Assembly (NCBI GenBank): GCA_004570425.1
Contig: SPQJ01000027.1
Span: 1-56,624 of the forward strand
Length of the DNA stretch: 56,624 bases
Source: Bacillus sp. AZ43
GTDB taxonomy: Bacteria; Actinomycetota; Actinomycetes; Mycobacteriales; Geodermatophilaceae
Reading direction: 5' to 3'
Of this stretch, positions 56,087-56,624 are shown piece by piece (positions within the stretch are counted from its first letter, which is position 1; the number at the start of each line of letters is the position of its first letter). A model generated the notes under the pieces. That model saw nothing but the letters and a program-made list of their open reading frames with translations. It did not search any database and was not told where the DNA came from. The position numbers and the translations under genes are program-made.

Positions 56087-56624
56087 GTGCGGGACGACCT
56101 GCAGGAACTGGTCGACGAGGTGTCGCGGCTGCTGGGCGCGCCGGCGACCCTCGAGGACGCCGACTTCACCCTGCTCGCCTTCTGCGCCCACGACGACAGC
56201 GCCGAGGGCGCGATGGACGCCGTTCGCACCCGCTCCATCCTGACCCGCGGCTCCCCCGCACCCACCCGGGCGTGGTTCGAGGAGTTCGGCATCGCCTCGG
56301 CCGAGGGCCCGCTGCGCACCCCGCCCGACCCGGACGCCGGAATCCTCACCCGCCTGGTCATCCCGGTGCGCCACGACGGCCGGACCCGTGGCTACCTCTG
56401 GCTGCTCGACGGCGGCCGGATCGATCCCTCGGCCGTCGACGACCCGGCGCTCGCCTCGGCGGTGGACCTGGCCGCGGACGCCGGCCGCCTGCTCGCCGGG
56501 CGACCCGGTGCCGACGACGACCTCGGCCGGTCCCTCGCCGCCGCGCTGACCGGCGGGCTCAGCATCCTCGACGCCGCCCAGCAGCGGCTGCCGCTGGGCG
56601 CGAGCTCCGAGGCGGCCGCGGCCG
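56087..56624 (+). CDS. PucR-family transcriptional regulator (3' end outside window)
   Basis: Only the first 179 residues are in the window. The N-terminus is LQELVDEVSRLLGAPATLEDADFTLLAFCAHDDS, the GAF/PucR-type sensory start, with TRAWFEEFGI and RLVIPVRHDGRTRGYLWLLD. The C-terminal HTH_30 domain would lie beyond the right edge. GTG 56087 has GGGGAGGGGG upstream. Divergent from putB-pruA, so it is likely the proline-responsive activator of that operon. Confidence 0.8.
   Translation, partial: MRDDLQELVDEVSRLLGAPATLEDADFTLLAFCAHDDSAEGAMDAVRTRSILTRGSPAPTRAWFEEFGIASAEGPLRTPPDPDAGILTRLVIPVRHDGRTRGYLWLLDGGRIDPSAVDDPALASAVDLAADAGRLLAGRPGADDDLGRSLAAALTGGLSILDAAQQRLPLGASSEAAAA

Overview
The window is very GC-rich, densely packed, single-chromosome-style DNA from a high-GC actinobacterium. 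GTG starts and 4-nt stop/start overlaps are common, and a DUF222/13E12-type HNH protein, TLP1 thiolase and mycobacteria-like cob gene order are present. I infer Geodermatophilaceae (Blastococcus/Geodermatophilus/Modestobacter) or a close relative; there is no rRNA here to prove it. I see no phage, transposon or CRISPR signature. The only long stretch without protein genes (34490-34838) holds a tRNA-Lys and a strong hairpin.

Left part (1-15.1 kb) is a metal/cofactor block. It opens with a B12 operon (chelatase fragment, cobO, cobB, cobalt ECF transporter cbiMNQO, a CobE/CbiG-C protein, a CobC-type aminotransferase and a cysG/cobA fusion), nearly every gene overlapping the next by a few bases. 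Next comes an AztD/AztC-type zinc chaperone and binding-protein pair behind a Zur-like operator. A convergent five-gene Nik-type ABC transporter follows, with a nickel (Nur-type) box directly upstream of its binding protein.

The middle (15.1-29.6 kb) is lipid/ketone catabolism. One TetR-led operon encodes a TLP1 thiolase, an enoyl-CoA hydratase, a Baeyer-Villiger-type monooxygenase and a GMC oxidase, with a divergent acyl-CoA dehydrogenase. A second set is a fadE-fadA-fadB-tetR operon divergent from a fadD-type acyl-CoA synthetase. Each divergent promoter region has repeats that look like TetR operators.

From 29.7 to 45.3 kb lie small and mixed modules: a zinc-ribbon-like small protein, the HNH protein, a MoaD/ThiS-like protein paired with a BNR-repeat protein, a coiled-coil membrane protein, an L,D-transpeptidase, tRNA-Lys and a GT-C membrane protein. 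They continue with an aldolase/SDR/GT2 operon with an IdeR-like box at its start, an IdeR-box-preceded ferric iron transporter (fbpABC-type), and a small membrane protein/RCK K+ channel/HTH operon.

The right end (45.4-56.6 kb) has a secreted ExeM/NucH-type nuclease, a flavoprotein, an ABC exporter behind an 11-bp tandem repeat, an MFS transporter, a DUF488 protein, and the proline catabolic pair pruA-putB divergent from a PucR-type regulator that runs off the window. The regulatory assignments are motif matches by eye, not computed scores.
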